A stretch of DNA of 64,000 nucleotides from Mesorhizobium sp. GbtcB19 (GCF_019091085.1 NZ_JAGXJY010000003.1:1-64000); one strand, 5' to 3'. Numbered from the stretch's first letter, positions 7,687 through 16,153 are shown. A program made the numbers and translations. Notes: generated by a model not told the origin, from the sequence alone.

Positions 7687-9600
7687 ATGTCGGAAATCGC
7701 CACCGGTACGACCTCGTTGCTCAGGGCATCGCTCAGCCGCACCGGCAAATGGGCGGCGAGCTTTGCCTTTATCAGCGGCGCGATCGGCGATGTGCTCAAT
7801 CCGCTCGGACCTTTTGCCGCCTATATCGCGCTGGTCGCGGCGGTCGCGGCCATCATCATCGCCATCGCCATGGTGCTGCGACTGGTGCTGACGGCGAAAG
7901 CCATGCCGGCGCTGATCTTCGCCACCAGTGCCGCGGCGATTGCCGGCGGCGTCTACGGCATCCAGCAGGAGACGAATTCGCAGAACGGCGTCATCGCCAA
8001 TCTCGTGCCCGCGGTGGCGCAATTGCAGCAGTCGCTCGGCATCGTCTCCGAAAAGGTGGCGAAGATCGAAAAGACGGTCACCGAAACCCAAAAGACCGTC
8101 GAAGAGGTCAAGCAATCCACCGACACGGTCGCGCAGAAAACGCAGGAGATCGCCTCGGCCCAGCAGCAACAGACCGCGCAGGGCGCCGAGACGCAAAAGA
8201 CAGTGGAGGCGGTGAAGCAGACCACCGACACGGTGGCGCAGAAGACCGAGCAGATCGCCTCCGCCCAGCAACAGCAGGCGACCCAGGGCGCCGAGACGCA
8301 GAAGACCGTCGAGGCGGTCAAGCAGACCACCGACACCTTGGCCGCCGGCCAGCAACAGCAGCAGGCGCAGGCGCAGAAGCTGCAGGCGACCACCGAGCAG
8401 ATCGCCGCTTCGATCGACACCATCGCCAAGGGCTTTGCCCAGCTCTCCGCGCAGGGCGGGGCGATCGCCGATCCGAAGCGCCCGGACGAATTCTACCACA
8501 ATGCCCGCGTCTATGAGCTGGCCGGCGACATGCTCAACGCCCGGCGTTCCTACCTCGCCTTTGCCGGATTCGATGTCGACGCTATCGACCCCTATACGCG
8601 CTTTGCCACGCTGCTTCGTGTACAGGACGGCAAGGCCGGCGCCCGCGAAGTGTTTGGACAGCTTGCCGAAAAGGCCAAGGCGCCGTCGATCAAGCTCGTC
8701 CATCTTTTGCAGTTCGACGACGCCCAGCGGCTCGACAAGCTCAACGCTTTCCTGGCGGCCAATCCGGATTACGCGCCGGCTTACTTTCTGCTCGCGCAGG
8801 AATTTTCCGAGGACCGCCTCGGCAGCCAGACGCTCGCCGACAAGCGCAGCGAAGCGCAGGCGCTGACCAAGTTCGTTTCCTATGAAAAGGACGGCGGCCT
8901 GCTCAAATATTTCGTCGACCAGACCCAACTGGCCGACTGGCTGGACCGCAGCCGCAGCCGGCTGACCGCGCTTGGCGACGTGCTCGATCCGTCGCGCTTC
9001 GTGCCGACGCTGACACCGATGCGCTCCAACGCCGGCTGGTCGATGACGATCTCGCTGCCCGAGCCGGCGACGGCGATTTCCTGGCGGCTCGGCGACTCCG
9101 GCCCGTTCACCGACACCGGGGTGATGGCGATGAACGACCAGCGCACCGGCAAGCCGATGCCCAATCCGAGCTTCGAATTGCCGGACAGCACCACGGCCAC
9201 CAACATCGCCATCAAATATCTCGACATCAGGGGACGCGAGACCGGCCCGTTCGACATCCGCTTCGACCCGGACGGCGCGCTGCAGCAGGAGAACAAGCAG
9301 ATCCTCGACCAGTTCTGGACCTCGTGGATCGCTTTCGATTCCGGCGGCAATCACGGCCTGGTCTATTTCACCCAGATGCTGTCCTACCGCTGCGCCATCA
9401 AGGAAGTGCATTACAGCCTGAACGGCACGACGCTCGACAAAGAGATCAAGATGCCGCCCTGCGACGCCAAGGACCCGTACGCCGTTCCGTCCGACTACCA
9501 GCCCTATTTCAAGGTGAAGGACGACGTGAAATCGATGGCGGTGCAGGTGACTTATACGGACGGCACCAAGTCGCCGGTGCGGGAGTATAAAAGGCAGTAG
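7687..9600 (+). CDS. Membrane-anchored coiled-coil protein with 35-residue tandem repeats (unknown function)
   Basis: I do not recognise a named family. The 637-residue protein has two hydrophobic helices (about residues 41-69 and 72-91), then a Gln/Thr/Lys-rich coiled coil (about 105-250) built of near-identical 35-residue units beginning ETQKTVE at residues 133, 168 and 203. A helical, possibly TPR-like segment follows (about 262-330, with YELAGDMLNARRSYLAFAGFD), then a C-terminal domain (about 420-637) with beta-rich character and two Cys in YRCAIKEVHY and MPPCDAKD. The layout suggests a membrane-tethered stalk carrying a C-terminal domain; orientation is not determined. GGGGGAA precedes the ATG. 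It stands alone between repeat-filled spacers, with no operon partner. Confidence 0.85.
   Translation: MSEIATGTTSLLRASLSRTGKWAASFAFISGAIGDVLNPLGPFAAYIALVAAVAAIIIAIAMVLRLVLTAKAMPALIFATSAAAIAGGVYGIQQETNSQNGVIANLVPAVAQLQQSLGIVSEKVAKIEKTVTETQKTVEEVKQSTDTVAQKTQEIASAQQQQTAQGAETQKTVEAVKQTTDTVAQKTEQIASAQQQQATQGAETQKTVEAVKQTTDTLAAGQQQQQAQAQKLQATTEQIAASIDTIAKGFAQLSAQGGAIADPKRPDEFYHNARVYELAGDMLNARRSYLAFAGFDVDAIDPYTRFATLLRVQDGKAGAREVFGQLAEKAKAPSIKLVHLLQFDDAQRLDKLNAFLAANPDYAPAYFLLAQEFSEDRLGSQTLADKRSEAQALTKFVSYEKDGGLLKYFVDQTQLADWLDRSRSRLTALGDVLDPSRFVPTLTPMRSNAGWSMTISLPEPATAISWRLGDSGPFTDTGVMAMNDQRTGKPMPNPSFELPDSTTATNIAIKYLDIRGRETGPFDIRFDPDGALQQENKQILDQFWTSWIAFDSGGNHGLVYFTQMLSYRCAIKEVHYSLNGTTLDKEIKMPPCDAKDPYAVPSDYQPYFKVKDDVKSMAVQVTYTDGTKSPVREYKRQ
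8083..8400 (+). repeat. In-frame 105-bp tandem repeats inside the coiled-coil gene
   Basis: Units starting at 8083, 8188 and 8293 encode ETQKTVE(E/A)VKQ(S/T)TDT. The first two are complete and differ by few residues; the third diverges after about 18 residues into a Gln-rich stretch. The exact 105-bp period keeps the reading frame and the heptad-based coil, so copy number could vary between strains. Confidence 0.85.
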
Positions 9601-9963
9601 GGTGGTCTGGGGCGAATGGTCTATGGCGGCACTGTTCCCCTCTCTTGCGATTTCTAACACTTAGCTTCGCTAAGATGTTGAAATCGCTTTCTCCCCCACA
9701 AGGGGGGAGATAACGCCGGCGCTTTCGCCATATGTAAATCACAGACGTCGGCGTTTTGCCGTGGGAACGGCGCAACGCGCTATCTCCCCCCTTGTGGGGG
9801 AGAAAGGATTTTCACGATCTTAGCGAAGCTAAGTCGTAGAAAATCCAAGAGAGGGGATTTCGTAGGGTGCATACGTTCTGATGCGAAATGCCAACCACCA
9901 TGCTTGCAAATCCAACATCAGGCAGGCTCTTCTGGCCCTCTCAAAGATTCGCGGGATAGCACA
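9601..9963. other. Spacer dominated by a 222-bp inverted repeat
   Basis: The 363-base spacer between the coiled-coil gene and the mutarotase-like gene is mostly the palindromic element at 9636-9857. The last ~100 bases presumably carry the promoter of the downstream gene, but I see no strong match. No gene is seen. Confidence 0.7.
9636..9857. repeat. 222-bp inverted repeat with ~85-bp arms (family D)
   Basis: Arms start TCCCCTCTCTTG and end CAAGAGAGGGGA. Inside, each arm carries a TTAGC-TTC-GCTAA type mini-hairpin (TTAGCTTCGCTAAGAT and ATCTTAGCGAAGCTAA) and then TCTCCCCCACAAGGGGGGAGATA, matched by TATCTCCCCCCTTGTGGGGGAGA. It is a long transposase-free palindrome, MITE-like in shape. Confidence 0.85.
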
Positions 9964-11070
9964 ATGGACACCGTCACCATCAACGCCAAGGGCATCTCGG
10001 TTTCGCTCGATCTCGCCGTCGGCCATATCGCCGCCATGCAGGTCGAAATCGACGGCCATATCCTGAAGCCGCTGCATCGCGCGCCCTGGGTCGGCTCGCC
10101 GCGCGAGACGTTGCCCGAGAACATCCCCGACGGCACCGTGCGCCTGTCCGGCGATTTCCTCTGCGCGCCGTTCTCCACCAGCGATGTCGAGGAAGCGCCG
10201 TTGCATGGCTGGCCGGCCAACAGCGAATGGGACGTCGTCGAAAACGGCGCCATCGCCGGCGGCTGGCGGGCCGTTTTCCGGCTGCGCCGCAAGGTGATGG
10301 GCGCGGCCGTCGACAAGATCTTCACACTGCGTGACGGCCACCCCTTCCTCTACCAGGAGCACATCTTTTCCGGCGGTTCCGGCGCCATCTCCGTCGCCCA
10401 TCATCCGATGACGGCGATGCAGGACGGCGGCCGGCTTGCCTTCTCGCCGAAGCGCGTGGCGGTCACGCCCGCCACGCCGCTGGAGCCCGATCCGGCGCGC
10501 GGCCGCTTCATGCTGGCCTATCCTGCCCGCGCCACCGATCTTGCCCGGTTCCCGCTTGCGGCCGGCGGCACGGCCGACCTCACCGACTACCGCGCGGAAG
10601 ACAGGCGCGAGGATTTCATCACCCTGGTCGAGGCTGATCATGGCGGCCCGGGCTGGACGGCGCTCGCCCGCCACGCTGAACAGGACCTTGTACTGGTGTT
10701 GAAGAACCCGGCCGAGCTGCCCGTCACCATGCTGTGGTTCTCCAATGGCGGCCGCGATTACGCGCCCTGGAGCGGGCGCCATCTCGGCGTGCTCGGCATC
10801 GAGGACGGCCGCGCCGCGGTCGGCCACGCCGCTTCGCTCGGCGACAACTGGTTGAAGCATGAAGGCGTGGCAACGGCTTTTGCCCTTGCCGAAGGGCGCT
10901 CGGTCTCCTTCCGCCATGTCATCGGCGCGGTTCCGTTCGCCGAGGCCGAGGCGCCGGCCGACATTGAAGCGGCGCCTGATCGCTTGCGCATCCGTGCCGG
11001 TGACGGTTCGCAAAAAGACGTCCCGTTCGACGGCGAGTTCCTGCGCATCGGCCGCACGGTTCCGGCGTAA
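9964..11070 (+). CDS. Galactose-mutarotase-like (aldose 1-epimerase superfamily) protein
   Basis: A 368-residue cytoplasmic protein whose length, lack of a signal peptide, and segments such as HGWPANSEWDVVE and YQEHIFSGGSGAISVAHHPM suggest the beta-sandwich galactose-mutarotase fold, in which conserved His and Glu residues act on sugar anomers. The substrate cannot be read from the sequence and some relatives are not enzymes. The start ATG at 9964 was preferred over an upstream one at 9904 because the protein begins properly with a beta strand (MDTVTINAKGISVSLDL) and the longer version would add sequence lying just after a repeat. The downstream kinase gene is 350 bp away behind another repeat. 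Confidence 0.7.
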   Translation: MDTVTINAKGISVSLDLAVGHIAAMQVEIDGHILKPLHRAPWVGSPRETLPENIPDGTVRLSGDFLCAPFSTSDVEEAPLHGWPANSEWDVVENGAIAGGWRAVFRLRRKVMGAAVDKIFTLRDGHPFLYQEHIFSGGSGAISVAHHPMTAMQDGGRLAFSPKRVAVTPATPLEPDPARGRFMLAYPARATDLARFPLAAGGTADLTDYRAEDRREDFITLVEADHGGPGWTALARHAEQDLVLVLKNPAELPVTMLWFSNGGRDYAPWSGRHLGVLGIEDGRAAVGHAASLGDNWLKHEGVATAFALAEGRSVSFRHVIGAVPFAEAEAPADIEAAPDRLRIRAGDGSQKDVPFDGEFLRIGRTVPA

Positions 11071-11419
11071 GGTCGGGCGCAGCGCGTCTAGAAATTCGTC
11101 ATTCCAGGGCGGAGCAAGGAGCGAAGCGACGCGCGAAGACCCTGGAATCCATTCCGTTACCTCAGTCGAAAAGCACAGCGGAGCAGAATTCTGAACCGTA
11201 AGCGGCGCTTCGGCGTAACGGAATGGATCCTCGGGTCTGCGCTGCGTCGCTTCGCTCCTTGCTCCGCCCGTGGATGACGAAGGGATGGGCGCCTCGGCCA
11301 ATCATGAAGGCGGGAGACTGCCAACAATCGGCCGAAACCTCCGCTCCTAGGAACGAGGTTTGAAATTTCCACCTTTCACCGCCAAGATGCGGGGCCGCAA
11401 CCTTACCGGAAAGGCGCCG
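11071..11419. other. Spacer holding a 187-bp inverted repeat
   Basis: The 349-base spacer is mainly the element at 11095-11281; the remaining ~135 bases before the kinase gene show no recognisable feature beyond its ribosome binding site. Confidence 0.7.
11095..11281. repeat. 187-bp inverted repeat (family E)
   Basis: Left arm TTCGTCATTCCAGGGCGGAG followed by CAAGGAGCGAAGCGACGC is mirrored by GCGTCGCTTCGCTCCTTG and CTCCGCCCGTGGATGACGAA; inner arms ATCCATTCCGTTAC and GTAACGGAATGGAT also pair. It is another transposase-free palindrome. Confidence 0.8.
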
Positions 11420-12031
11420 ATGTCCGAGATCGCCCATATCACTGCCGCCATCTTCAAGCGCGCCGGCAAGGCCAAGCGCTTCGTCGTAGCCATCGCCGGT
11501 CCTCCCGGCGCCGGCAAGTCGACGCTGTCCGCCTCACTGCATGAACTTTTGCCGGAAGGCACGTCGGAGGTCGTGCCGATGGACGGCTTCCATTATGACG
11601 ACATCATTCTCAATCGCCGCGGCCTACGCCCCCGCAAGGGCGCGCCGGAAACCTTCGATTTCGCCGGTTTCGAGACGCTGTTGAAGCGCATCCGCTCCGG
11701 CGAACCCGACATCGCCATTCCGGTCTTCGACCGCACCATCGAACTGTCGCGCGCGGCGGCCGAAATCGTCGGCACCGACACCAAGTTCATCCTGGTCGAG
11801 GGCAATTATCTGCTGCTCGACGAGGAGCCGTGGTCGCGGCTGGGGCCGTTGTTCGATTTCACCATCTTCGTCGACGTGCCGCGCAATGAGCTCGAGCGCC
11901 GGCTGATGGAGCGCTGGCGTGAGCATGGCAAGTCCGATGATGACGCCCGCGCCTGGATCGCGTCCAACGACATGCCCAACATCGAACGGGTGCTGGCGCG
12001 TCGCCGGCCGGCCGACATGGTCATTGGGTAG
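11420..12031 (+). CDS. P-loop sugar/nucleoside kinase (uridine kinase-like, FrcK-type)
   Basis: A 203-residue soluble ATP-dependent kinase of the phosphoribulokinase/uridine-kinase class. It has the Walker A loop GPPGAGKST near residues 27-35, the substrate-site segment PMDGFHYDD, a Walker B-like strand FILVEGNYLLLDE and an arginine-rich lid (ERRLMERWREHGK). Related rhizobial proteins include FrcK of the fructose uptake operon, but no transporter lies beside this copy, so the substrate is open. The ATG at 11420 has GGAAAGG at good distance; a longer frame from 11360 has no such support. Confidence 0.8.
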   Translation: MSEIAHITAAIFKRAGKAKRFVVAIAGPPGAGKSTLSASLHELLPEGTSEVVPMDGFHYDDIILNRRGLRPRKGAPETFDFAGFETLLKRIRSGEPDIAIPVFDRTIELSRAAAEIVGTDTKFILVEGNYLLLDEEPWSRLGPLFDFTIFVDVPRNELERRLMERWREHGKSDDDARAWIASNDMPNIERVLARRRPADMVIG

Positions 12032-12033
12032 TA

Positions 12034-12135
12034 CATGTCGCGCAAAAGTGCGCAGCGGTTTTGCGGCAACGACATGCATCAAAAGAAAGACTTAAAGCGC
12101 GTCGCTTGAATTCGTTTCAACGTGACGCGCTTTAA
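12034..12135. repeat. 102-bp composite palindromic element (ACATGTCG + TTAAAGCGC units), copy 1
   Basis: Two adjacent imperfect hairpins: CATGTCGCGCAAAAGTGCGC...GGCAACGACATGC (12034-12077), then TTAAAGCGCGTCGC...GACGCGCTTTAA (12092-12135). The same two units occur in the same order, orientation and total length at 26338-26439. This copy starts 3 bp after the kinase stop codon and may serve as its transcript end. Confidence 0.8.
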
Positions 12136-12239
12136 TGACCCTGGTGATTGGTTAACCTGCTCAATTTTCAATATTTTCCGGCGGGAACTTTAAGCTTTTC
12201 ACGCCGTTATGCCCCTATCCCGAATTGTCCGGCGCCGGA

Positions 12240-12281
12240 GCAATTCCAGGAAGGCGCGGAAGCGCTTTCCGCCCGGAATTG
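12240..12281. repeat. GCAATTCC palindrome (family F), copy 1
   Basis: GCAATTCCAGGAAGGCGCGGAAGCGCTTTCCGCCCGGAATTG, with arms GCAATTCC and GGAATTG and a central AAAG/CTTT-type stem. One of five full copies in the window. Confidence 0.8.
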
Positions 12282-12308
12282 TGAAGAGAAAACAGCAGGA
12301 GCCGTCAG

Positions 12309-12650
12309 ATGGCAACCAACAGCAGAAAACCCGCTCCCAAAAAAACCAGGAGCAACCAATCCAGGACGACGCAGGCCAAGACTGACGCCGGCCCGGCGAT
12401 CGCCGAGCGATCGAAGGACGCCAAGCCGGCTTTCGGCAAGGCGGCGCCGAAGAAAGTGACGCCAGGCGCAGCTCACAAGGCAGCGGCCCACAAGGTCGCG
12501 GCCAAGAGCGTGAAGCATCCGAAGCCGGCGGCAAAGAATTCGGGTCCGATCCGCACCGTGGCAACCGTCGCGACAGGTGCGGTCGTCGCCACTGCGCGGC
12601 TTGCGGCCTCCGTGTTCGGCCGCGGTAGCGCCAAGGCCAAGGCGAAATAG
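12309..12650 (+). CDS. Histone H1-like Lys/Ala-rich basic protein
   Basis: A 113-residue, strongly basic, low-complexity protein rich in Lys, Ala, Pro and Thr, with H1-like segments such as AAPKKVTPGAAHKAAAHKVAAK and a slightly hydrophobic stretch near residues 83-105 (VATVATGAVVATARLAASVF). Composition resembles the nucleoid-associated histone-H1-like tails of alphaproteobacteria, so DNA binding is plausible, but no folded domain is visible. AGGAG lies 7 nt before the ATG. Single gene; a family-F palindrome sits just upstream and a degenerate one just downstream (12659-12674). Confidence 0.65.
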   Translation: MATNSRKPAPKKTRSNQSRTTQAKTDAGPAIAERSKDAKPAFGKAAPKKVTPGAAHKAAAHKVAAKSVKHPKPAAKNSGPIRTVATVATGAVVATARLAASVFGRGSAKAKAK

Positions 12651-12723
12651 GCCGTTACGCAATTCCGGACGGAAGGCTGCGGCGAAGTCGCCGAGCTCTA
12701 CCGCCCCTTTCCTGAAACCGCTT

Positions 12724-13428
12724 TCAGCCCCTCGCCGGAATGGTGAGGCCGCGCTTCACCGCCGGCCGTTCCAGGCCGCGCTCCAGCCATTCGGCGACGG
12801 TCGGGAAATCGTCGAAGCCGACCAGTTCGCGCGCCTCGTAGAACCCGATCAAATTGCGCACCCAGCCCAGCATCGACACGTCGGCGATGGTGTAGTCGTC
12901 GTCCATGATCCACTTGCGGCCCTTCAGCCGCGTCTCCAGCACGCCGATCAGCCGCCGCGACTCGTCGCGATAGCGCTCCAGCGGCCGTTTGTCGGCGATT
13001 TCGCGTCCGGCGAATTTATGGAAGAAGCCGACCTGACCGAAGATCGGGCCGATCGCCGCCATCTGGAAGAACACCCACTGGATCGTCTCGTAACGCCGCG
13101 CCGGATCGGCAGGGATGAGCTTGCCGGTCTTGTCGGCCAGATAGAGCAGGATGGCGCCCGATTCGAACAGGCCGATGGGCTTGCCGCCCGGGCCGTCCGG
13201 GTCGATGATCGCCGGTATCTTGCCGTTCGGGTTGAGCGACAGGAATTCCGGCGTCCAGCTCTCGTTCTTGCCGATATCGACGTAATGCGGCTCGTAAGCC
13301 AGGCCGATCTCCTCCAGCGCGATCGAGGCCTTCACGCCATTAGGCGTCGTGGCCGAATAGAGCTGCAGGCGCTCGGGGTGTTTGGCCGGCCAGCGCTTGG
13401 CGATCGGAAAGGCGGACAGGTCGGTCAT
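12724..13428 (-). CDS. Glutathione S-transferase family protein (YfcG/YghU-like)
   Basis: A 234-residue cytosolic glutathione S-transferase with an N-terminal thioredoxin-like domain (residues ~20-105; active-site region LYSATTPNGVKAS, cis-Pro at NGKIPAI, glutathione-gamma-glutamyl contact ESGAILLYLADK) and an all-helical C-terminal domain containing the N-capping motif YTIADVSMLGW. The TTPN sequence is typical of the Nu-class YfcG/YghU group, which act as disulfide-bond oxidoreductases. GGAG lies upstream of the ATG at 13428. The gene stands alone. Confidence 0.9.
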   Translation of the reverse strand: MTDLSAFPIAKRWPAKHPERLQLYSATTPNGVKASIALEEIGLAYEPHYVDIGKNESWTPEFLSLNPNGKIPAIIDPDGPGGKPIGLFESGAILLYLADKTGKLIPADPARRYETIQWVFFQMAAIGPIFGQVGFFHKFAGREIADKRPLERYRDESRRLIGVLETRLKGRKWIMDDDYTIADVSMLGWVRNLIGFYEARELVGFDDFPTVAEWLERGLERPAVKRGLTIPARG

Positions 13429-13578
13429 CGGAAACTCCGGATGCGGATCGGCGCCGGGCGGCGCTCATAATGGGTGGCAACGAATATGGCGGGTGGCAAA
13501 GAATTAGGATCCCGGCCGGCTAGGATCAATACACCAGGCGCCGGTCGCCCATGGACAAACAGTCAACCGGGACTGTGG

Positions 13579-14787
13579 TCAGACCGCCTTGAAGGCCAGC
13601 ACCGCATTGGTGCCGCCGAAGGCGAAGCTGTTGCTGAGCGCCGCGCGCACCTTGCGCTCGCGCGCCGTGTTCGGCGTCACGTCGAGGTCGCATTCGGGGT
13701 CCGGCTCGCGAAAATTGGCGGTCGGCGGCACGATGCCCTCGCGGATCGCCATCACGCAGGCGACCATCTCCAGTCCGCCGGAAGCGCCGAGGCAATGCGC
13801 ATGCATCGACTTGGTCGAGGACACCGAAAGCGAACGGGAATGCTCGCCGAAGACGCGTTTGATCGCCGCGGTCTCGATCTGGTCGTTGGCCTTGGTGCCG
13901 GTGCCGTGCGCGTTGAGATAGTCGACGTCTTCGGGATTGAGCCCGGCATCGGCCAGGCAGAAGCGCATCGCCGCTTCCGGTCCCTCGATGGTGGGCGCGA
14001 CGATGTCGGAGGCATCGGCTGACAGGCCGACGCCGGCGATCTCGGCCAGGATGGTGGCGCCGCGCGCCATGGCGTGATCGTAGCTTTCCAGCACCGCCAT
14101 GCCGGCGCCTTCGCCAAGCGAAAGGCCCTGGCGGTCGGCCGAGAAGGGCCGGCACGTATCGGGCGAAAGCACCCGGAGCGCTTCCCAACCCTTGAGCACG
14201 CCCCACACCAGCGGCGCCTCGGTACCGCCCGCGACCATCACGTCGGCGCGGCCAAGCCGGATCTGGTCGACCGCCGTGGAAATCGCATGGTTGGCCGACG
14301 AACAGGCCGAGGTGACGCCGTAGACGGGTCCGCGCAAGCCGAGATTCATGCTTACCTGGCCGGCTGCCGCGCCCGGCATCACCTTCGGCACGGTGAAGAT
14401 GGCGGCGCGGTTGCGTCCTTCGACCAGGATTGCGCGATAATTTTCCTCGATGGTCTCGAAACCGGCGACACCGACGCCGACGATCGCGCCCATCCGGTAG
14501 GTGTTGTCGGCATGCGCCGTCAGTCCGGACTGCCGCATGGCTTCGCGGGCCGCGATCACCGCCAGCAGGCTGAAGCGATCCATCGACACCAGCTGCTTGC
14601 GGTCGATGCCGTGGTCCGGCAATGCCTTGACCTCGGAGCCGACCTTGACCTTCAGGTCATGCAGCGACGAATTCTCGATGGTGCCAATGGCCGAGCGGCC
14701 GGCGCGCATGGCGTCCCACATCGCCGGCACGTCGTTGCCAAGCCCGCAAATCCCGCCAATGCCGGTGATGACGACGCGTTTTTGCAT
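13579..14787 (-). CDS. Beta-ketoacyl-ACP synthase, NodE/FabF-like
   Basis: A 402-residue KAS II-type condensing enzyme that elongates an ACP-bound acyl chain by decarboxylative condensation with malonyl-ACP. The catalytic residues are present: C162 in [12 protein letters not shown]294 in NAHGTGT, K326 and H331 in [15 protein letters not shown]. It lies 4 bp after the stop of a NodF-like acyl carrier protein and has a poor Shine-Dalgarno of its own, so translation is probably coupled. The pairing and order match rhizobial nodF-nodE, which make the unsaturated acyl chain of Nod factors, but no other nod gene is nearby; this may be a chromosomal paralogue making another special lipid. Its length matches the family. 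Confidence 0.88.
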   Translation of the reverse strand: MQKRVVITGIGGICGLGNDVPAMWDAMRAGRSAIGTIENSSLHDLKVKVGSEVKALPDHGIDRKQLVSMDRFSLLAVIAAREAMRQSGLTAHADNTYRMGAIVGVGVAGFETIEENYRAILVEGRNRAAIFTVPKVMPGAAAGQVSMNLGLRGPVYGVTSACSSANHAISTAVDQIRLGRADVMVAGGTEAPLVWGVLKGWEALRVLSPDTCRPFSADRQGLSLGEGAGMAVLESYDHAMARGATILAEIAGVGLSADASDIVAPTIEGPEAAMRFCLADAGLNPEDVDYLNAHGTGTKANDQIETAAIKRVFGEHSRSLSVSSTKSMHAHCLGASGGLEMVACVMAIREGIVPPTANFREPDPECDLDVTPNTARERKVRAALSNSFAFGGTNAVLAFKAV

Positions 14788-14791
14788 GCAA

Positions 14792-15046
14792 TCAGGCTTT
14801 TTTCGCGATCAGTTCGCGAACCGCCTCGACCATGTCGCCGACGTTCTTGAGATTGCTCCAGGCGTCGACCGTGTTCATCTCGATCTCGATGCCGTATTTT
14901 TCCTCGAGGTCGAAGATGATCTCCGTCAGCTCCAGCGAATGGATGCCAAGCGTGCTGAGATCGGTGCTGGTGGTGATCTCCTCGCCGCCGGTATCGGCAT
15001 GCGCTTTGATCTTCTCGATGATCTCGGTCGTCAGCTGGTCAGCCAT
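14792..15046 (-). CDS. Acyl carrier protein, NodF-like, with altered phosphopantetheine site
   Basis: An 84-residue acyl carrier protein. The helical ACP fold and the C-terminal block [28 protein letters not shown] closely match my memory of NodF, more than AcpP or AcpXL. The attachment serine is S37 in [10 protein letters not shown]; the canonical aspartate before it (DSL) is replaced by His36, unusual for a holo-ACP. Start at 15046 was chosen for the strong site AGGGAAGGAA upstream and because MADQLT is a NodF-like N-terminus. It is first in a two-gene operon with the ketoacyl synthase. Whether the serine is modified cannot be told from sequence. Confidence 0.88.
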   Translation of the reverse strand: MADQLTTEIIEKIKAHADTGGEEITTSTDLSTLGIHSLELTEIIFDLEEKYGIEIEMNTVDAWSNLKNVGDMVEAVRELIAKKA

Positions 15047-15162
15047 TCGGTTCCTTCCCTGTCGTTCCCGACGCCGACTGATCAGCGCCCCTTTTTTGAT
15101 CCCCGGATCCAACAAACGCCGTTGCCGTTGCCTCGCCATACACCGCGCGACCGTTCCAGGAT

Positions 15163-15199
15163 GGTTTCCCTCTATAGAAACCGAAACGATGTCAAGCAA
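15163..15199 (-). promoter_or_regulatory. Candidate promoter and operator for the ACP/KAS operon
   Basis: On the minus strand TTGCTT (15199-15194) and TATAGA (15176-15171) are separated by 17 bp, a sigma-70-like arrangement. The -10 box sits within the inverted repeat GGTTTC-N8-GAAACC (15163-15182), positioned as a repressor site. No nod box was recognised here. Confidence 0.4.
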
Positions 15200-15250
15200 C
15201 AAGCGATATATCGACAAAGCCGCCGGAGTGCTTAACCTGGGGTCGTGGAC

Positions 15251-16132
15251 ATGATCGACAACACCCTGGCACCCCAATCTGCCTCGCCTTCGGACGCCGC
15301 CCCCTTGCCTGCCGCGCAACGTGTTGCCGGGCTAGGCAGGCTTTTCTGCGGCAAAAGCGGTGGCCGCACCCGCCTGCAGCGCCTTTACCAGGACGGATCG
15401 GCCAAAATCCGCCTGCCGGCCGTGCAAGGCGATCCGCTGGAGGCGGTGCTGATCAACACCGCCGGCGGGCTGACCGGTGGCGACCGCCTCGGCTGGACGA
15501 TCGAGGTTGGCGCCGGCGCTTCGGCTTCCGTCACCACCCAGGCCTGCGAGAAGGTCTATCGCGCCGCCGCCGACAGGGCGCAGACGAGCGTCGGCCTGCG
15601 CGTCGGTCCCGGCGGCCGCATCGCCTGGCTGCCGCAGGAAACCATCGTTTTCGACAATGCCGCCTTCGCCCGCACGCTGGATGTCGAGCTTGTCGAGGAC
15701 GCTGAGGCGTTGGTGCTGGAAGCGACGCTGTTCGGCCGGCTGGCTATGGGTGAAAGTACGGTCAACGGCAGTTTCCACGACCGCTGGCGGATCCGCCAGG
15801 GCGGCGCGCTGATCCATGCGGAGGATTTCCGGGTCGGCCCGCGCATCGCGGCAACGCTCCAACAGCCAGCGGCGACGGGCGCTGCGCTTGCCATCGCCAC
15901 GCTGCTGCTCGTTTCGCCGCAGGCGGAAAGCCTGCTGGAGCCGGCACGCGCCATCATCGGCGACTCAACCACCGGCGGTTCGGGCGGCGCCAGTTTCTGG
16001 CGCGTCGGCCGATCTGGCAAGCTTCTTGCGAGGCTTTGCGCCGGCGACGGCTACCAGCTCCGCAAACGGCTGGTTCCGCTCGTCGAACTGCTCAATGGAC
16101 GGGCGGGCCTGCCCAAATTGTGGTCACTCTGA
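15251..16132 (+). CDS. ureD: Urease accessory protein UreD (UreH)
   Basis: Urease maturation scaffold that binds the urease apoprotein and, with UreF and UreG, delivers nickel. The ~293-residue protein has the family hallmarks GDPLEAVLINTAGGLTGGDRL, TTQACEKVYR and the segment around WLPQETIVFDNAAF. The ATG at 15251 is chosen; an in-frame GTG 6 bp upstream (15245) is an alternative. First gene of the urease cluster and divergent from the ACP/KAS operon; ureA follows after 21 bp. Confidence 0.93.
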   Translation: MIDNTLAPQSASPSDAAPLPAAQRVAGLGRLFCGKSGGRTRLQRLYQDGSAKIRLPAVQGDPLEAVLINTAGGLTGGDRLGWTIEVGAGASASVTTQACEKVYRAAADRAQTSVGLRVGPGGRIAWLPQETIVFDNAAFARTLDVELVEDAEALVLEATLFGRLAMGESTVNGSFHDRWRIRQGGALIHAEDFRVGPRIAATLQQPAATGAALAIATLLLVSPQAESLLEPARAIIGDSTTGGSGGASFWRVGRSGKLLARLCAGDGYQLRKRLVPLVELLNGRAGLPKLWSL

Positions 16133-16153
16133 GATCGAATACCGGGACATTGC

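Noticed and set aside
7528..9660. Open frame of 710 codons on the minus strand
   Set aside because: It is the complement of the coiled-coil gene at 7687-9600 and runs into repeats on both sides; composition is His/Arg/Gly-rich, typical of a shadow frame in high-GC DNA.
5660..11281. Possible CRISPR array because of repeated GC-rich units
   Set aside because: Units are palindromic, irregularly spaced and separated by genes; there are no regular spacers and no cas genes.
12577..13470. Plus-strand frame opposite the glutathione S-transferase
   Set aside because: Complement of a well-supported GST gene; no protein-like sequence.
15047..15250. Search for a nod box upstream of the NodF-like gene
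   Set aside because: No match to the conserved nod-box blocks was found; only an ordinary promoter and an unrelated dyad.
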